Assembly (NCBI GenBank): GCA_937907495.1
Contig: CALESS010000518.1
Location: forward strand, 1 to 11,071
DNA: 11,071 nt
Source of the DNA: an uncultured Anaerolineaceae bacterium
GTDB lineage: Bacteria > Chloroflexota > Anaerolineae > Anaerolineales > Anaerolineaceae
Direction of reading: 5' to 3'
Shown: positions 10,878-11,071 of the stretch, in pieces
Numbering within the stretch: the first letter of the stretch is position 1
Layout: each line of letters opens with the position of its first letter
Position numbers and translations under genes: made by a program
The notes under the pieces: model-generated
The model's database searches: none
What the model was told of the DNA's origin: nothing
What the model saw: only the letters and a program-made list of their open reading frames with translations

Positions 10878-11071
10878 ACCCCCGGTCGCCCCCGGGTCAA
10901 CTCTACCATTGCATTCATTAACGATAACTTCTAAATTCTTTTCTCCGTGCCTCTGTGGCTCTGTGGTTAAAAGTATCTCCGTGGCCTTGGCAGAGTCGCC
11001 CAGATGGTCGCCCCCCGGTCAACTCTACCATTGCATTCATTAACGATAACTTCTAAATTCTTTTCTCCGTG

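Larger units (their letters stand above)
10771..11071. repeat. Tandem intergenic repeat array, units of about 138 and 122 bases, running out of the window
   Basis: Unit 1 is 10771-10908, unit 2 is 10909-11030 and a third begins at 11031 and is cut by the window end. Each begins with TTGCATYCATT, continues through an AT-rich segment into a highly conserved 49-base core (10801-10849 and 10939-10987, identical by eye) and ends in a GC-rich hairpin-prone segment. Units 2 and 3 agree almost perfectly over their shared 41 bases, while unit 1 differs in its first 30. The 16-base length difference falls in the GC-rich part. No transposase, target-site duplication or ORF is seen. Confidence 0.85.

Noticed and set aside
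10655..11043. Short plus-strand open frames across the spacer and repeat array
   Set aside because: They follow the repeat units, lack ribosome sites, and encode no recognisable protein.

Overview
The window looks like a chromosomal segment of a GC-rich, anaerobic-type bacterium, most plausibly a Chloroflexota (Anaerolineae-like) genome. That placement is inference. It rests on gene content (a sugar-phosphate type bacterial microcompartment set, a split FeoB, a membrane-anchored DtxR-FeoA fusion, an Rv3369-type PPOX enzyme) and on repeat style, not on a marker gene. No rRNA, tRNA, CRISPR array or transposase gene was seen.

Layout. (1) 3-458, +: the C-terminal end of a DUF294-type putative nucleotidyltransferase/CBS signalling protein cut by the window edge. 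(2) 545-3442, +: a compact six-gene operon with its own good sigma70-like promoter. It encodes an RpiB-like sugar-phosphate isomerase, a DeoC-like deoxyribose-phosphate aldolase, three different BMC-P (EutN/CcmL) pentamer shell proteins and one unrecognised 115-residue protein. Both enzymes and the small protein carry short amphipathic helices joined by Pro/Ala-rich or flexible linkers, the hallmark of microcompartment encapsulation peptides. This matches the sugar-phosphate-utilising (SPU) class of microcompartment loci, whose signature pair is DeoC plus an RpiB relative. No hexamer (BMC-H) or trimer (BMC-T) shell gene and no aldehyde or alcohol dehydrogenase is visible here, so the rest of the organelle must be encoded elsewhere. 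(3) 3520-3936, -: a small PPOX-fold flavin/F420 enzyme, divergent from (4) 4063-6525, +: an 820-residue GH38/GH57-like putative glycosidase. (5) 6600-10588, -: a ferrous-iron uptake operon transcribed leftwards from a promoter near 10640. In order it encodes a membrane-anchored DtxR-FeoA fusion, the FeoB GTPase half, the FeoB membrane half and a soluble DtxR/MntR-type regulator. (6) 10662-11071: intergenic DNA ending in a tandem repeat array that runs out of the window.

How the genes work together. In the first operon DeoC would cleave deoxyribose-5-phosphate to glyceraldehyde-3-phosphate and acetaldehyde inside a protein shell capped by the pentamers, while the RpiB relative handles a related pentose phosphate. 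In the iron operon the two FeoB halves would reconstitute one Fe(II) transporter with the fused FeoA domain supplying the missing FeoA. The soluble DtxR protein (and possibly the tethered one) would repress the operon through a DtxR-box-like site that overlaps the predicted -10.

The points most worth following up are the Asp in place of the catalytic Cys in the RpiB relative, the four-cysteine N-terminal motif of DeoC, the pentamer-only shell gene set with a small candidate adaptor protein, the single in-frame stop codon that splits FeoB, and the membrane-tethered DtxR-FeoA fusion.
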